41,578 bases of DNA from JAAFIP01 sp043718065 (GCA_043718065.1 JAYSWJ010000028.1:1-41578), one strand, 5' to 3'; positions 30,931 through 38,895 are shown, counted from the first letter of the stretch. A program made the numbers and translations. The notes: generated by a model not told the origin, from the letters alone.

Positions 30931-30982
30931 GGGCTTTTAGGCCGTAGAACCTGCTCAAGCAGCTATTAAATTTATAGTAATT
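30931..30982 (-). repeat. CTGCTTGAGCAG-family repeat, copy 6
   Basis: On the minus strand TATAAATTTAATAGCTGC, TTGAGCAGG, TTCTACGGCC and TAAAAGCCC. It begins at the stop codon of the amidase gene and points in its direction. Same subtype as copy 3. Confidence 0.88.
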
Positions 30983-32534
30983 AGAGTCTTACTTGGTCAA
31001 GGCATGCCTCAGCCCACAGCGCCAGTTGCAGCACAGCGTGGTCGTGCATGGCACCGTGCCACAGCATCAAGCCCACCGGCAGCTCACCCGGGGTGTGGCA
31101 GGGCAGACTGATAGCGCAGCCGTCCAGCATGTTCACCACGCTGGTGTTGCGTAGCAGCAGGTTGTTAACGCGCCAAAACTCGGCGTCGCGCGCAGCGTTT
31201 TGCGCGGCTCCCAAAGCCGTGGCTTGCGCAGTCCCCAAGCCCGTGGCTTGCGCAGTCCCTGTGCCCGCGTTTTGCGCAGTATCAAGCTTGCTGGCTTGTG
31301 CTGTGTCCGCGCTCTGTGTAGGTGCCAGGCTGGCTATCGGCGCGGCCACAATAGGCACGGTGGGCGACAGCACTGCAGCATACGGGGCCAGGGCGCTGTC
31401 CATGCGGTGTATCCACTGCTGGCGCGCCAGTTGCAGGCTAACGTAGTCTGCCGCGCTCATGCTGTCGGCTAGGGCCAGGCGCTGCGCCACGCGCGGGTCA
31501 TACGCTGCGCGCTGGGCAGGCCACAGGCCGCGGGCGCGCTGCCAAGCCTGCGCCTCGGCCCCCGAAAACCCGCCGCGCGCCTGCACAGCGCCCAGATCGC
31601 TGATCTCGTGCAGGTCAATCTCGTCAATCTGCGCCCCTGTAGCGCGCAATATCTGCACACTACGCTCGAAGGCGCGCGCCACGGCGGCGTCTAAGCTGCC
31701 CAGCATCACCGTGCGGACCACAGCCAGCTTGATGCCGCGCACGTCGATGCCTTTAGCTGGCACGCGGCTGCCCGACAACACCTCGTGCGCCGTCACAGCG
31801 TCGCGCACCGACCGCGTTAGCGCGCCCACGGTGTCTAGCGTAGTAGACGGCGGCACCGCACCCGCCGTGGGCACTGTGCGTGCAGTGGGCTTAAACCCCA
31901 CCACACCGCACAAAGCCGCCGGAATGCGCACCGACCCGCCCGTGTCCGACCCCAGCCCAATAAACGCCGCCCCGGTAGCCACCGACACCGCCGCTCCGCT
32001 AGACGAGCCGCCCGGAATGCGCGCTACTTGGGTGTCGCAAGGGTTCACCGGCGTGCCGTAGTGCGGGTTGGTGCCCACGCCCGAGAAGGCAAATTCCACC
32101 ATATTGGTGCGGCCCAGCAGCGCCGCGCCCGCTGCTTTAAGGCGCGCTACAGCAGGGCAATCTGTCGCTGCTGGCGCTGCGTGGGCCAACACGCGCGATC
32201 CTGCGCTGGTAATTTGCCCCGCCACGTCAAACAGGTCTTTAACCGACACTGCCAGCCCAGCTAGTACTTGGTGGGGTTGGTTAAAGCCTGCCGTAGCAGC
32301 TTGCGTTGACTCAAACGCCGCTGCGCTAGCGCGCGCCTCGCTGGCGTACAAGCGCAAAAACGTGTGCTGGTTAGCGCTGCTTTGGGCCGATTGCAACGAC
32401 AGCTCCATCTCGCGCGTGGCCGTCGTGCGGCCCTGGGTCATCTGCTGGCGTGTGCTGTGCAAGTCTGCGCGCTGGCTTGTCGGCACAGGCAAAGGTAGGG
32501 GCAGAGCGGTGGTGGGGGCGGTAGGAGATGACAT
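30981..32534 (-). CDS. Amidase signature family protein
   Basis: The 517-residue enzyme has the amidase triad: K99 in VSVKDLFDVAG, cis-Ser in PGGSSSG (174-180) and nucleophile S201 in GSDTGGSVRIP. It hydrolyses an amide; the target is unknown and GatA is unlikely because no gatB or gatC is present. The first 30 residues are low-complexity Pro/Thr, so the true start may be at M32. Residues about 408-447 are an Ala/Gln-rich insertion (TAQATGLG-like repeats) encoded by a 24-bp tandem array. It lies upstream of dadA on the same strand. Confidence 0.86.
   Translation of the reverse strand: MSSPTAPTTALPLPLPVPTSQRADLHSTRQQMTQGRTTATREMELSLQSAQSSANQHTFLRLYASEARASAAAFESTQAATAGFNQPHQVLAGLAVSVKDLFDVAGQITSAGSRVLAHAAPAATDCPAVARLKAAGAALLGRTNMVEFAFSGVGTNPHYGTPVNPCDTQVARIPGGSSSGAAVSVATGAAFIGLGSDTGGSVRIPAALCGVVGFKPTARTVPTAGAVPPSTTLDTVGALTRSVRDAVTAHEVLSGSRVPAKGIDVRGIKLAVVRTVMLGSLDAAVARAFERSVQILRATGAQIDEIDLHEISDLGAVQARGGFSGAEAQAWQRARGLWPAQRAAYDPRVAQRLALADSMSAADYVSLQLARQQWIHRMDSALAPYAAVLSPTVPIVAAPIASLAPTQSADTAQASKLDTAQNAGTGTAQATGLGTAQATALGAAQNAARDAEFWRVNNLLLRNTSVVNMLDGCAISLPCHTPGELPVGLMLWHGAMHDHAVLQLALWAEACLDQVRL
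31195..31314. repeat. 24-bp tandem repeat inside the amidase gene, five units
   Basis: Units start at 31195, 31219, 31243, 31267 and 31291. Units two and three share GTGGCTTGCGCAGTCCC; the others diverge. Each unit is eight codons, so changes in copy number keep the frame and only alter the length of a surface linker. Confidence 0.85.
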
Positions 32535-32541
32535 GAAATGC

Positions 32542-32728
32542 TACAATCAGTGGCTTTGCTAAATAGCTGCAATCCCTTTTTTAAGGTGTTCAGTGTGCAG
32601 CAAAGTAATACGCAAAACAGCTCATTTAAGGTGTTGTGTGCAGTGATTATCAAGTTAAAACGCAGTTTTAGCTCCCATTGCCCGCAAAACGAGCTGAATT
32701 TTAGACCTAACCTTTGGAGTTAAAAATT
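32542..32728 (+). promoter_or_regulatory. rpsB promoter candidate and leader
   Basis: TGCTACAAT (TACAAT at 32542-32547) is an extended -10 candidate without a clear -35. The leader to 32728 contains two direct repeats: TTTAAGGTGTT...GTGTGCAG at 32580-32600 and 32625-32643, and GCAAAACAGCTCA/GCAAAACGAGCTGA at about 32611 and 32683. TAGCTC and GAGCT near the end can pair. Ribosomal protein S2 often represses its own message through such a leader; whether this one does so cannot be told. Confidence 0.4.
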
Positions 32729-33478
32729 ATGGCAGTTTCTATGCGCGAGATGTTGGATGCGGGTGTGCACTTTGGTCACCAAACCCGTTTCTGGAACCCC
32801 AAGATGGCACCGTACATCTTCGGTCATCGCAACAAAATCCACATTATCAACCTCGAAAAATCGCAGCCGATGTTCGAGACCGCACTCAAGTTTGTGCGCC
32901 AGTTGTCTGCTAACCGCGGCACTATTTTGATGGTCGGCACCAAGCGTACTGCCCGCGACACCATCGTCGAAGAAGCTAACCGCGCAGGCGTGCCTTTCGT
33001 TAACCAGCGTTGGTTAGGCGGCATGTTGACCAACTTCAAAACGGTGAAAATTTCTCTCAAGCGTTTGAAAGAAATGAAAGTACTGCAAGAAGCTGGCCTG
33101 GACGCGATGAGCAAAAAAGAGCAATTGATGTTTGCCCGCGAAATGGAAAAGCTGGAAAAAGACATCGGTGGCATTCAAGACATGCCAGCGCTGCCTGACG
33201 CGTTGTTTATCATCGACGTGGGTTACCACAAGATTGCGGTGCAAGAAGCACGCAAATTGGGCATCCCAGTCATCGGCATTGTCGACTCCAACCACTCACC
33301 AGAAGGCATCGACTACATCATTCCAGGCAACGACGATTCGTCCAAAGCTGTGATTTTGTACGCCCGTGGCGTAGCAGACGCTATCCTCGAAGGCCGCGCT
33401 AACGCTGTGACCGAAGTGGTCAAGGCAGTGGCTGGCAAAGACGAGTTTGTAGAAGTCGCCGAAGGCGCTGCAGCTTAA
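32729..33478 (+). CDS. rpsB: 30S ribosomal protein S2
   Basis: The 249-residue S2 is recognised from MREMLDAGVHFGHQTRFWNP, NKIHIINLEKSQPMFE, RWLGGMLTNFKTVK and PVIGIVDSNHSPEGIDYIIP. It joins the small subunit late, at its back, and is needed for S1 binding. ATG 32729 is chosen: GGAG lies about 9 bases upstream. It is first in the conserved rpsB-tsf cluster. Confidence 0.97.
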   Translation: MAVSMREMLDAGVHFGHQTRFWNPKMAPYIFGHRNKIHIINLEKSQPMFETALKFVRQLSANRGTILMVGTKRTARDTIVEEANRAGVPFVNQRWLGGMLTNFKTVKISLKRLKEMKVLQEAGLDAMSKKEQLMFAREMEKLEKDIGGIQDMPALPDALFIIDVGYHKIAVQEARKLGIPVIGIVDSNHSPEGIDYIIPGNDDSSKAVILYARGVADAILEGRANAVTEVVKAVAGKDEFVEVAEGAAA

Positions 33479-33558
33479 ATTTTGAGATCGCCTAAAAGGC
33501 GAAAAAAATTAATGGTGCACCTAGCGCACCACAAAAAGGGATGTGCCCAGCACGCCCT

Positions 33559-33588
33559 AAAAGGGGCTCTGATAGCCCCTTTCTTTTA
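33559..33588 (+). terminator. rpsB-tsf intercistronic terminator-like hairpin
   Basis: AAAGGGGCT (33560-33568) pairs with AGCCCCTTT (33574-33582) and is followed by CTTTT. It probably allows partial read-through and so sets the ratio of S2 to EF-Ts. Two smaller hairpins (CGCCTAAAAGGCG near 33488 and GTGCACCTAGCGCAC near 33514) precede it. Confidence 0.8.
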
Positions 33589-33605
33589 ATATCAAAGGAC
33601 TTACG

Positions 33606-34520
33606 ATGACAACAATTACCGCAAGCATGGTCGCCGAACTGCGTGGCAAGACCGACGCGCCCATGATGGAATGCAAAAAAGCCCTCACCGAAGCCGCTGG
33701 CGACATGGTGAAAGCTGAAGAAATTTTGCGCGTCAAGCTGGGCAACAAAGCTGGCAAAGCCAGCGCCCGCGTGACTGCAGAGGGTGTTGTCGCTACCGGC
33801 GCGCAAGGCAATGCTACGGCATTGATCGAAGTCAACTGCGAAACCGACTTTGTCACCAAAAACGACAGCTTCTTAGCCTTGTGTAACGCCGCAGCCCAGC
33901 TGGTTGCCGCCCACAACCCCGCCAGCGTAGAAGCTTTGGGTGCATTGGCCTACAGCGCTGACGGCTTTGGCCCCACGCTAGAAGATGTGCGCAAGGGTTT
34001 GATTGGCAAGATTGGCGAGAACATGTCGTTCCGCCGCTTCAAGCGTTTTGAAGGCACTGTGGCCACCTATTTGCACGGCACCCGCATCGGCGTGGTGGTA
34101 GAGCACACTGGCGACATGACCGCTGCCAAAGACACCGCCATGCACATTGCTGCCATGAAGCCCGTGTCGCTGACCAGCGCCGAAGTACCCTCCGAGCTGA
34201 TCGCGCGCGAGCGCAGCGTAGCGGCTGCTAAGGCTGCTGAAGATGCAGCGGTGGCCACCGCTGCAGGTAAGCCTACCCAGCCCGCAGAAATCGTCACCAA
34301 GCGTATAGAAGGCTCGGTACAAAAATACCTCAAAGAAGTGGCTTTGCTGAACCAAACTTTCGTCAAGAACGACAAGCAAACCGTTGAGCAAATGCTCAAG
34401 GCCGCCAACACTACTGTCACGGGCTTTACCCTGTACGTGGTAGGCGAGGGTATTGAGAAAAAGGTAGACGACTTTGCCGCTGAAGTAGCCGCCCAAATAG
34501 CTGCTGCTAAATCAGCATAA
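33606..34520 (+). CDS. tsf: Elongation factor Ts
   Basis: The 304-residue nucleotide exchange factor for EF-Tu has the UBA-like N-terminus (MVAELRGKTDAPMMECKKAL), the conserved KLGNKAGKASARVTAEGVV and CETDFVTKNDSF, and two core subdomains. AAAGGA upstream supports ATG 33606. It follows rpsB after a terminator-like hairpin and is closed off by a strong terminator. Confidence 0.97.
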   Translation: MTTITASMVAELRGKTDAPMMECKKALTEAAGDMVKAEEILRVKLGNKAGKASARVTAEGVVATGAQGNATALIEVNCETDFVTKNDSFLALCNAAAQLVAAHNPASVEALGALAYSADGFGPTLEDVRKGLIGKIGENMSFRRFKRFEGTVATYLHGTRIGVVVEHTGDMTAAKDTAMHIAAMKPVSLTSAEVPSELIARERSVAAAKAAEDAAVATAAGKPTQPAEIVTKRIEGSVQKYLKEVALLNQTFVKNDKQTVEQMLKAANTTVTGFTLYVVGEGIEKKVDDFAAEVAAQIAAAKSA

Positions 34521-34582
34521 TTTGGATGCACATGACAGCTCGTAACTGAGCTGCAGCACACTAAATCGACAGGCTCTGTCCT

Positions 34583-34616
34583 AAAAAGCGGCAAATGCAA
34601 ATTTGCCGCTTTTTTT
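34583..34616 (+). terminator. Strong intrinsic terminator after tsf
   Basis: A perfect 14-bp stem, AAAAAGCGGCAAAT (34583-34596) with ATTTGCCGCTTTTT (34601-34614), has a GCAA tetraloop and ends in a T run. pyrH therefore probably has its own promoter in 34617-34686. Confidence 0.95.
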
Positions 34617-34686
34617 ACACCCGAAAACAGCCCCAACATCGCTGATAATTACAGCTATTGAATAACAGCCTAAGAGAGCCCAACCC

Positions 34687-35397
34687 ATGCCAGCGCATAA
34701 ACGAATTTTATTAAAACTCTCTGGCGAAGCATTGATGGGCGATGACGCCTTTGGCATCAACCGCGCCACCATCATGCGCATGGTGCAAGAAATTAAAGAA
34801 GTGACTGAGCTGGGTGTGCAGGTAGCAGTCGTCATCGGCGGCGGTAATATTTTTCGCGGCGTGGCAGGCGGCTCAGTCGGTATGGACCGAGCTACCGCCG
34901 ACTACATGGGCATGCTGGCCACGGTGATGAATGCATTGGCCTTGGGCGACACCATGAACCATGCAGGCCTGACCGCGCGCGTGATGTCGGCCATCAATAT
35001 TGAACAAGTGGTCGAGCCCTACATTCGCCCCAAAGCGCTGCAGTATTTGGAAGAAGGCAAAGTAGTAATTTTTGCAGCGGGTACAGGTAATCCGTTTTTT
35101 ACCACTGACACAGCAGCAGCACTGCGGGGTGCAGAGATTGGCGCTGAAATCGTGCTCAAAGCCACCAAGGTGGATGGCGTCTACAGCGCCGACCCTAAGC
35201 TGGACCCTACCGCTACACGTTACAGCAGTCTCACGTTTGACCAAGCCATGCAGCAAAATCTGGGGGTCATGGACGCGGCAGCGTTTGCACTGTGCCGCGA
35301 TCAAAAGTTACCAATCCGGGTATTCAGTATTTTTAAAAATGGCGCACTCAAACGTGTCGTTATGGGCGAAGATGAAGGCACCTTGGTGCATGTGTAA
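34687..35397 (+). CDS. pyrH: UMP kinase
   Basis: The 236-residue hexameric UMP kinase makes UDP for RNA, DNA and envelope precursors. The family motifs are RILLKLSGEALMGDDAFGI, VVIGGGNIFRG, ADYMGMLATVMNAL and AAGTGNPFFTTDTAAALRG, with KVDGVYSADP near the C-terminus. It begins the second half of the cluster, 74 bases before frr. Confidence 0.97.
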   Translation: MPAHKRILLKLSGEALMGDDAFGINRATIMRMVQEIKEVTELGVQVAVVIGGGNIFRGVAGGSVGMDRATADYMGMLATVMNALALGDTMNHAGLTARVMSAINIEQVVEPYIRPKALQYLEEGKVVIFAAGTGNPFFTTDTAAALRGAEIGAEIVLKATKVDGVYSADPKLDPTATRYSSLTFDQAMQQNLGVMDAAAFALCRDQKLPIRVFSIFKNGALKRVVMGEDEGTLVHV

Positions 35398-35470
35398 CGC
35401 GTTAAAAAAACCTTTTGAATGCGCCAGTTATAAAAAAGCATAAGCTAGCTACAGAGATAGGAGATAAATT

Positions 35471-36031
35471 ATGAGTATCGCAAACCTTAAAACCAGTACT
35501 GAAGGCAAGATGGCCCAGTCTATCGAGTCGCTCAAGCACAACCTAGGAAAAATCCGCACAGGCCGTGCAAATCCCGCTATTTTGGACAGCATTATGGTGG
35601 AATACTACGGCTCGATGGTGCCGCTGTCGCAGGTGGGTAGCGTCAGCCTACTAGATTCGCGCACGATCAGTGTGCAGGTGTGGGAAAAAGGCATGGGCCC
35701 GAAAATCGAGAAAGCCATCCGCGACAGCGACCTGGGTGTCAACCCCGCTTCGATGGGCGATTTGATTCGTGTACCGATGCCCTCTATGAGCGAGGAGCGC
35801 CGCAAAGAGATGACCAAGCTGGTGCGCAATGAAGGCGAGAGCAGCAAAATAGCCATTCGCAATTTGCGCCGCGACGCCAACGAGAGCGTCAAAAAACTAG
35901 TCAAAGACAAAGTCGCTTCCGAAGACGATCAAAAGCGCTCTGAAGCCGATACACAAAAAGTCACCGATAAATTTATTGGCGAGGTTGACCGCTTAGTCGC
36001 TGACAAAGAAAAAGAGATTTTGTCGGTTTGA
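35471..36031 (+). CDS. frr: Ribosome recycling factor
   Basis: The 186-residue RRF splits the post-termination ribosome together with EF-G. Seen are LKHNLGKIRTGRANPAILD, the hinge region around VEYYGSMVPLSQVGSV, PMPSMSEERRKEMTKLVR and a long C-terminal helix. GGAG lies 7-8 bases upstream of the ATG. Its stop overlaps the uppS start. Confidence 0.97.
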   Translation: MSIANLKTSTEGKMAQSIESLKHNLGKIRTGRANPAILDSIMVEYYGSMVPLSQVGSVSLLDSRTISVQVWEKGMGPKIEKAIRDSDLGVNPASMGDLIRVPMPSMSEERRKEMTKLVRNEGESSKIAIRNLRRDANESVKKLVKDKVASEDDQKRSEADTQKVTDKFIGEVDRLVADKEKEILSV

Positions 36032-36828
36032 ACATCTTTCGTACTTTTACCTCTGCCGCTAGCGTGCCTACTGTGCAAATTCCACACCATATCGCTGTCG
36101 TGATGGATGGCAACGGCCGTTGGGCCAACAAGCGCTTTTTGCCGCGCGTGGCGGGCCACCGTCAAGGCGTTGAATCTTTGCGCCGCTGCGTGCGCGTGTG
36201 TGCAGACCTTGGCGTCAAGGTGTTGACGGTGTTTGCGTTTTCGTCCGAAAACTGGAACCGGCCTAACGAAGAAGTCTCGGGACTGATGGATTTGCTAGCC
36301 GGTGCGCTGGCGCGCGAGGTACAACCGCTAAAAGACTCTGGTGTACGTATTTGCTTTGTAGGTGACCGCAGCCGCATGTCAGACAAAGTGCGTAGCGGTT
36401 TTGCCCAAGCCGAGGTCGATACGCAGGCCAACACGCGCATCTTGCTGAATGTATGCTTTAACTACGGAGGCCGCTGGGATATTGCTCAAGCAGCTAGTAA
36501 ATTGGTAGCAGATGGGCTGCCCATCACCGAAGATAATCTTAGCCAAGCGATGGCCTTGGCCCATGTGCCCGACCCTGATTTGGTGATTCGCACTGGCGGT
36601 GAATACCGCATCAGCAACTTTTTGCTGTGGCAAAGTGCGTACAGCGAACTGCACTTTACCGACGCCTTGTGGCCCGATTTTGACGAGGCCGCGCTAGATA
36701 TTGCACTGGCCGATTACGCCAGCAGAGAAAGACGTTTTGGCAAAACTACCGAGCAGTTGGGCGCAGGGCCCGCAGCGCAAAACGGCCAAGCGGCCGTGCA
36801 ACCTAGGCTTCGCGCCAGTGCGGCTTAA
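36028..36828 (+). CDS. uppS: Undecaprenyl diphosphate synthase (isoprenyl transferase)
   Basis: The 266-residue cis-prenyltransferase makes the C55 lipid carrier for peptidoglycan. The catalytic Asp is D27 in HIAVVMDGNGRWA; also seen are FAFSSENWNRP, the NYGGRWDI segment and RTGGEYRISNFLLWQSAYSE. The start TTG 36028 overlaps the frr stop (TTGA), which fits coupled translation; GTG 36064 is an alternative. Residues 152-161 (IAQAASKLVA) resemble the dispersed-repeat peptide, and the DNA shares 14 bases with it, but the family has a similar helix here, so this may be chance. The C-terminal 25 residues are a low-complexity tail. Confidence 0.95.
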   Translation: MNIFRTFTSAASVPTVQIPHHIAVVMDGNGRWANKRFLPRVAGHRQGVESLRRCVRVCADLGVKVLTVFAFSSENWNRPNEEVSGLMDLLAGALAREVQPLKDSGVRICFVGDRSRMSDKVRSGFAQAEVDTQANTRILLNVCFNYGGRWDIAQAASKLVADGLPITEDNLSQAMALAHVPDPDLVIRTGGEYRISNFLLWQSAYSELHFTDALWPDFDEAALDIALADYASRERRFGKTTEQLGAGPAAQNGQAAVQPRLRASAA

Positions 36829-36842
36829 ACAAACCTCCAGCT

Positions 36843-37682
36843 ATGCTTAAACAACGCATCATCACCGCACTGGTGTTACTGGCTATTTTGTTGCCTGCGA
36901 TGTTTGCAACGCAACCAGAATGGCTGATGCTGGTGGCGCTGGTACTAATGGTATTGGCCGCGTGGGAATGGGGCCAGCTCAACGGCTACAGCAAAAAAGC
37001 CTCATGGTGGATAGCCCTGGATTGCGCTGCGCTATGTGCGGTGGCTTGGCGGCTAGGTTTGCCATACCGCAGCACACCCACCTTGTGGATACTGGCGGGC
37101 TGCGTATGGGTACTGCTGGGCGCACTATTGCTGCAGCGCGGCGTGGCTGGCTGGCCGCGCATGCACCGCTGGATGCGCATAGTAGGCGGCGTGCTGGCGT
37201 TAACGCTGGCGTGGCTGGCCGTGGCGCAGGCGCGCGTGATTGGCATTAATTTGCTGCTGTCGATCTTGGTACTGGTGTGGGGAGCGGACGTGTTTGCTTA
37301 TTTTGCGGGCCGCGCTTTCGGACGGCGCAAGCTGGCCATCAACATCAGCCCCGGCAAAAGCTGGGAGGGCGTTTGGGGCGGTATGGCGGGCGTTCTGCTA
37401 GTGGCTGCGGTCTGGATAATGGTAGACAAATCTTGGGCCATTGTGGTACCTAGCCTGTACACCCGCTTAGCGCAGCACAGCCTGTGGTTGTTGGCACTGG
37501 CGCTGCTATTTTTGTGCGCCATGAGTGTAGTGGGCGACTTGGTGGAGTCGCTGGTCAAACGCAGCGCAGGCGCTAAAGATTCTAGCCAGCTGTTGCCCGG
37601 CCATGGCGGTGTGCTAGACCGAGTAGACGCCTTGCTACCCACGCTGCCATTGGCCATGATGCTGTGGTCCATCGTGGCCTAA
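36843..37682 (+). CDS. cdsA: Phosphatidate cytidylyltransferase
   Basis: The 279-residue inner-membrane enzyme makes CDP-diacylglycerol from phosphatidate and CTP, the branch point for phospholipids. It has multiple hydrophobic segments and the complete CDS signature near the C-terminus: SLVKRSAGAKDSSQLLPGHG followed by GVLDRVDALLPTLP. It is 14 bases after uppS and 22 before dxr. Confidence 0.96.
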   Translation: MLKQRIITALVLLAILLPAMFATQPEWLMLVALVLMVLAAWEWGQLNGYSKKASWWIALDCAALCAVAWRLGLPYRSTPTLWILAGCVWVLLGALLLQRGVAGWPRMHRWMRIVGGVLALTLAWLAVAQARVIGINLLLSILVLVWGADVFAYFAGRAFGRRKLAINISPGKSWEGVWGGMAGVLLVAAVWIMVDKSWAIVVPSLYTRLAQHSLWLLALALLFLCAMSVVGDLVESLVKRSAGAKDSSQLLPGHGGVLDRVDALLPTLPLAMMLWSIVA

Positions 37683-37704
37683 GCCTGCTAGCACGTCACC
37701 CTTG

Positions 37705-38895
37705 ATGACCAAACAACGCGTTACCGTACTAGGCTCCACAGGTTCGGTGGGCAAAAATACGCTTGATTTTGTAGCGCGGCACCCAGATCGCTACGAGGTG
37801 TTTGCGCTGACAGCAAACACCAATGTAGACGACATGCTAGCCCAATGCGCGCAGTTTAGGCCCCAGGTGGCGGTGATGGCGGATGCCGCTGCAGGTCGTT
37901 TATTAGCTCAAAAAATTAAACAAAAAGCACTGAAAACCCAAGTAGATACTGATCAAGCAGCTATTGAAAATGTAGCATCTTCAAGTCAGACCGATATCGT
38001 CATGGCGGCTATTGTGGGTGCAGCAGGACTAGCGCCTAGCTTGGCGGCGGCGCGCGCAGGCAAGCGTTTGCTATTGGCCAATAAAGAAGCCTTGGTGGTA
38101 GGGGGCGCTTTGTTTATGCAAGCTGTTGCACAAGGTGGCGCTACTTTGTTGCCCATAGACAGTGAGCATTCTGCGGTTTTTCAAAGCCTGCCTGAGCAGC
38201 GCAGTACGTGGGCCAGCAGGGTAGAAAAAATTATTTTGACGGCCTCTGGCGGCCCCTTTCGCAGCCGCGATATAAGCACCTTCAGCGCCATTACACCCGA
38301 AGAGGCTGTAGCGCACCCCACATGGGATATGGGCCGCAAAATATCAGTCGATTCAGCCACTTTAATGAACAAAGCGCTGGAAGTGATCGAGGCGCATTAT
38401 TTGTTTGACATGCCGCCAGAAAAAATTGAAGTCGTGGTACACCCGCAGTCAATCATTCACTCTATGGTGCAGTACCACGATACATCGGTGGTGGCGCAAC
38501 TGGGTAATGCTGATATGCGTGTGCCCATAGCGTATGGTTTTAGCTACCCCGAGCGTATGGCCAGCGGGGCACAGCCACTGGACTGGCGGCGTGTGGGAGC
38601 TATGACGTTTGAGGCGCCTGACGCGTCGCGTTTCCCCGGTTTATTATTGGCTTGGCATGCCATACGTGCGCTAGAGGGTACCACCGCAGTGTTAAATGCG
38701 GCCAACGAAGTGGCGGTACAAGCGTTTTTAGACAGAAAAATCCGTTTTGACCATATCCACGCTGTTAATTTGGAAACTTTAAGTAAGGTCTTACCGTCCA
38801 AACCTGCAAACTTAGGTGATTTGCTGGCGATTGATGCCACTAGCCGAGCTGCGGCCCAGAAGTTTGTTTTGACACTGCAAGGATTGCCATGCTGA
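37705..38895 (+). CDS. dxr: 1-deoxy-D-xylulose 5-phosphate reductoisomerase
   Basis: The 396-residue enzyme performs the first committed step of the MEP isoprenoid pathway, using NADPH and a divalent metal. Motifs are VLGSTGSVGKNTLDF, AAIVGAAGLAPSLAAARAGK with LLLANKEALV, SEHSAVFQ, ILTASGGPFR, ATLMNKALEVIEAHYLF and VVHPQSIIHSMVQY. ATG 37705 is used; the TTG one codon earlier is less likely. Residues 78-91 (TQVDTDQAAIENVA) are encoded by sequence matching the dispersed repeat, in the variable stretch before the VMAAIVGAAG strand. The segment has the same length as in E. coli Dxr as I recall it, so the repeat seems to have replaced, not lengthened, the loop. It overlaps rseP by 7 bases. Confidence 0.96.
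   Translation: MTKQRVTVLGSTGSVGKNTLDFVARHPDRYEVFALTANTNVDDMLAQCAQFRPQVAVMADAAAGRLLAQKIKQKALKTQVDTDQAAIENVASSSQTDIVMAAIVGAAGLAPSLAAARAGKRLLLANKEALVVGGALFMQAVAQGGATLLPIDSEHSAVFQSLPEQRSTWASRVEKIILTASGGPFRSRDISTFSAITPEEAVAHPTWDMGRKISVDSATLMNKALEVIEAHYLFDMPPEKIEVVVHPQSIIHSMVQYHDTSVVAQLGNADMRVPIAYGFSYPERMASGAQPLDWRRVGAMTFEAPDASRFPGLLLAWHAIRALEGTTAVLNAANEVAVQAFLDRKIRFDHIHAVNLETLSKVLPSKPANLGDLLAIDATSRAAAQKFVLTLQGLPC
37934..37977 (-). repeat. CTGCTTGAGCAG-family repeat inside dxr
   Basis: On the coding strand AAACCCAAGTAGATACTG, ATCAAGCAGCTATTG and AAAATGTAGCA match the reverse complement of the intergenic element at most positions. It is read as TQVDTDQAAIENVA, the same frame as in yejF and dadA. 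Confidence 0.75.

Noticed and set aside
31459..32061. 200-codon open frame opposite the amidase gene
   Set aside because: The amidase frame contains the complete catalytic triad; the opposite frame is low-complexity.
32560..32575. Possible partial repeat AAATAGCTGCAATCCC in the rpsB leader
   Set aside because: Match to the family is limited to AAATAGCTGC, too short to call.
34645..34675. Possible partial CTGCTTGAGCAG-family copy before pyrH (CAGCTATTGAATAACAGCC)
   Set aside because: Only about 11 bases match and the core dyad is absent.
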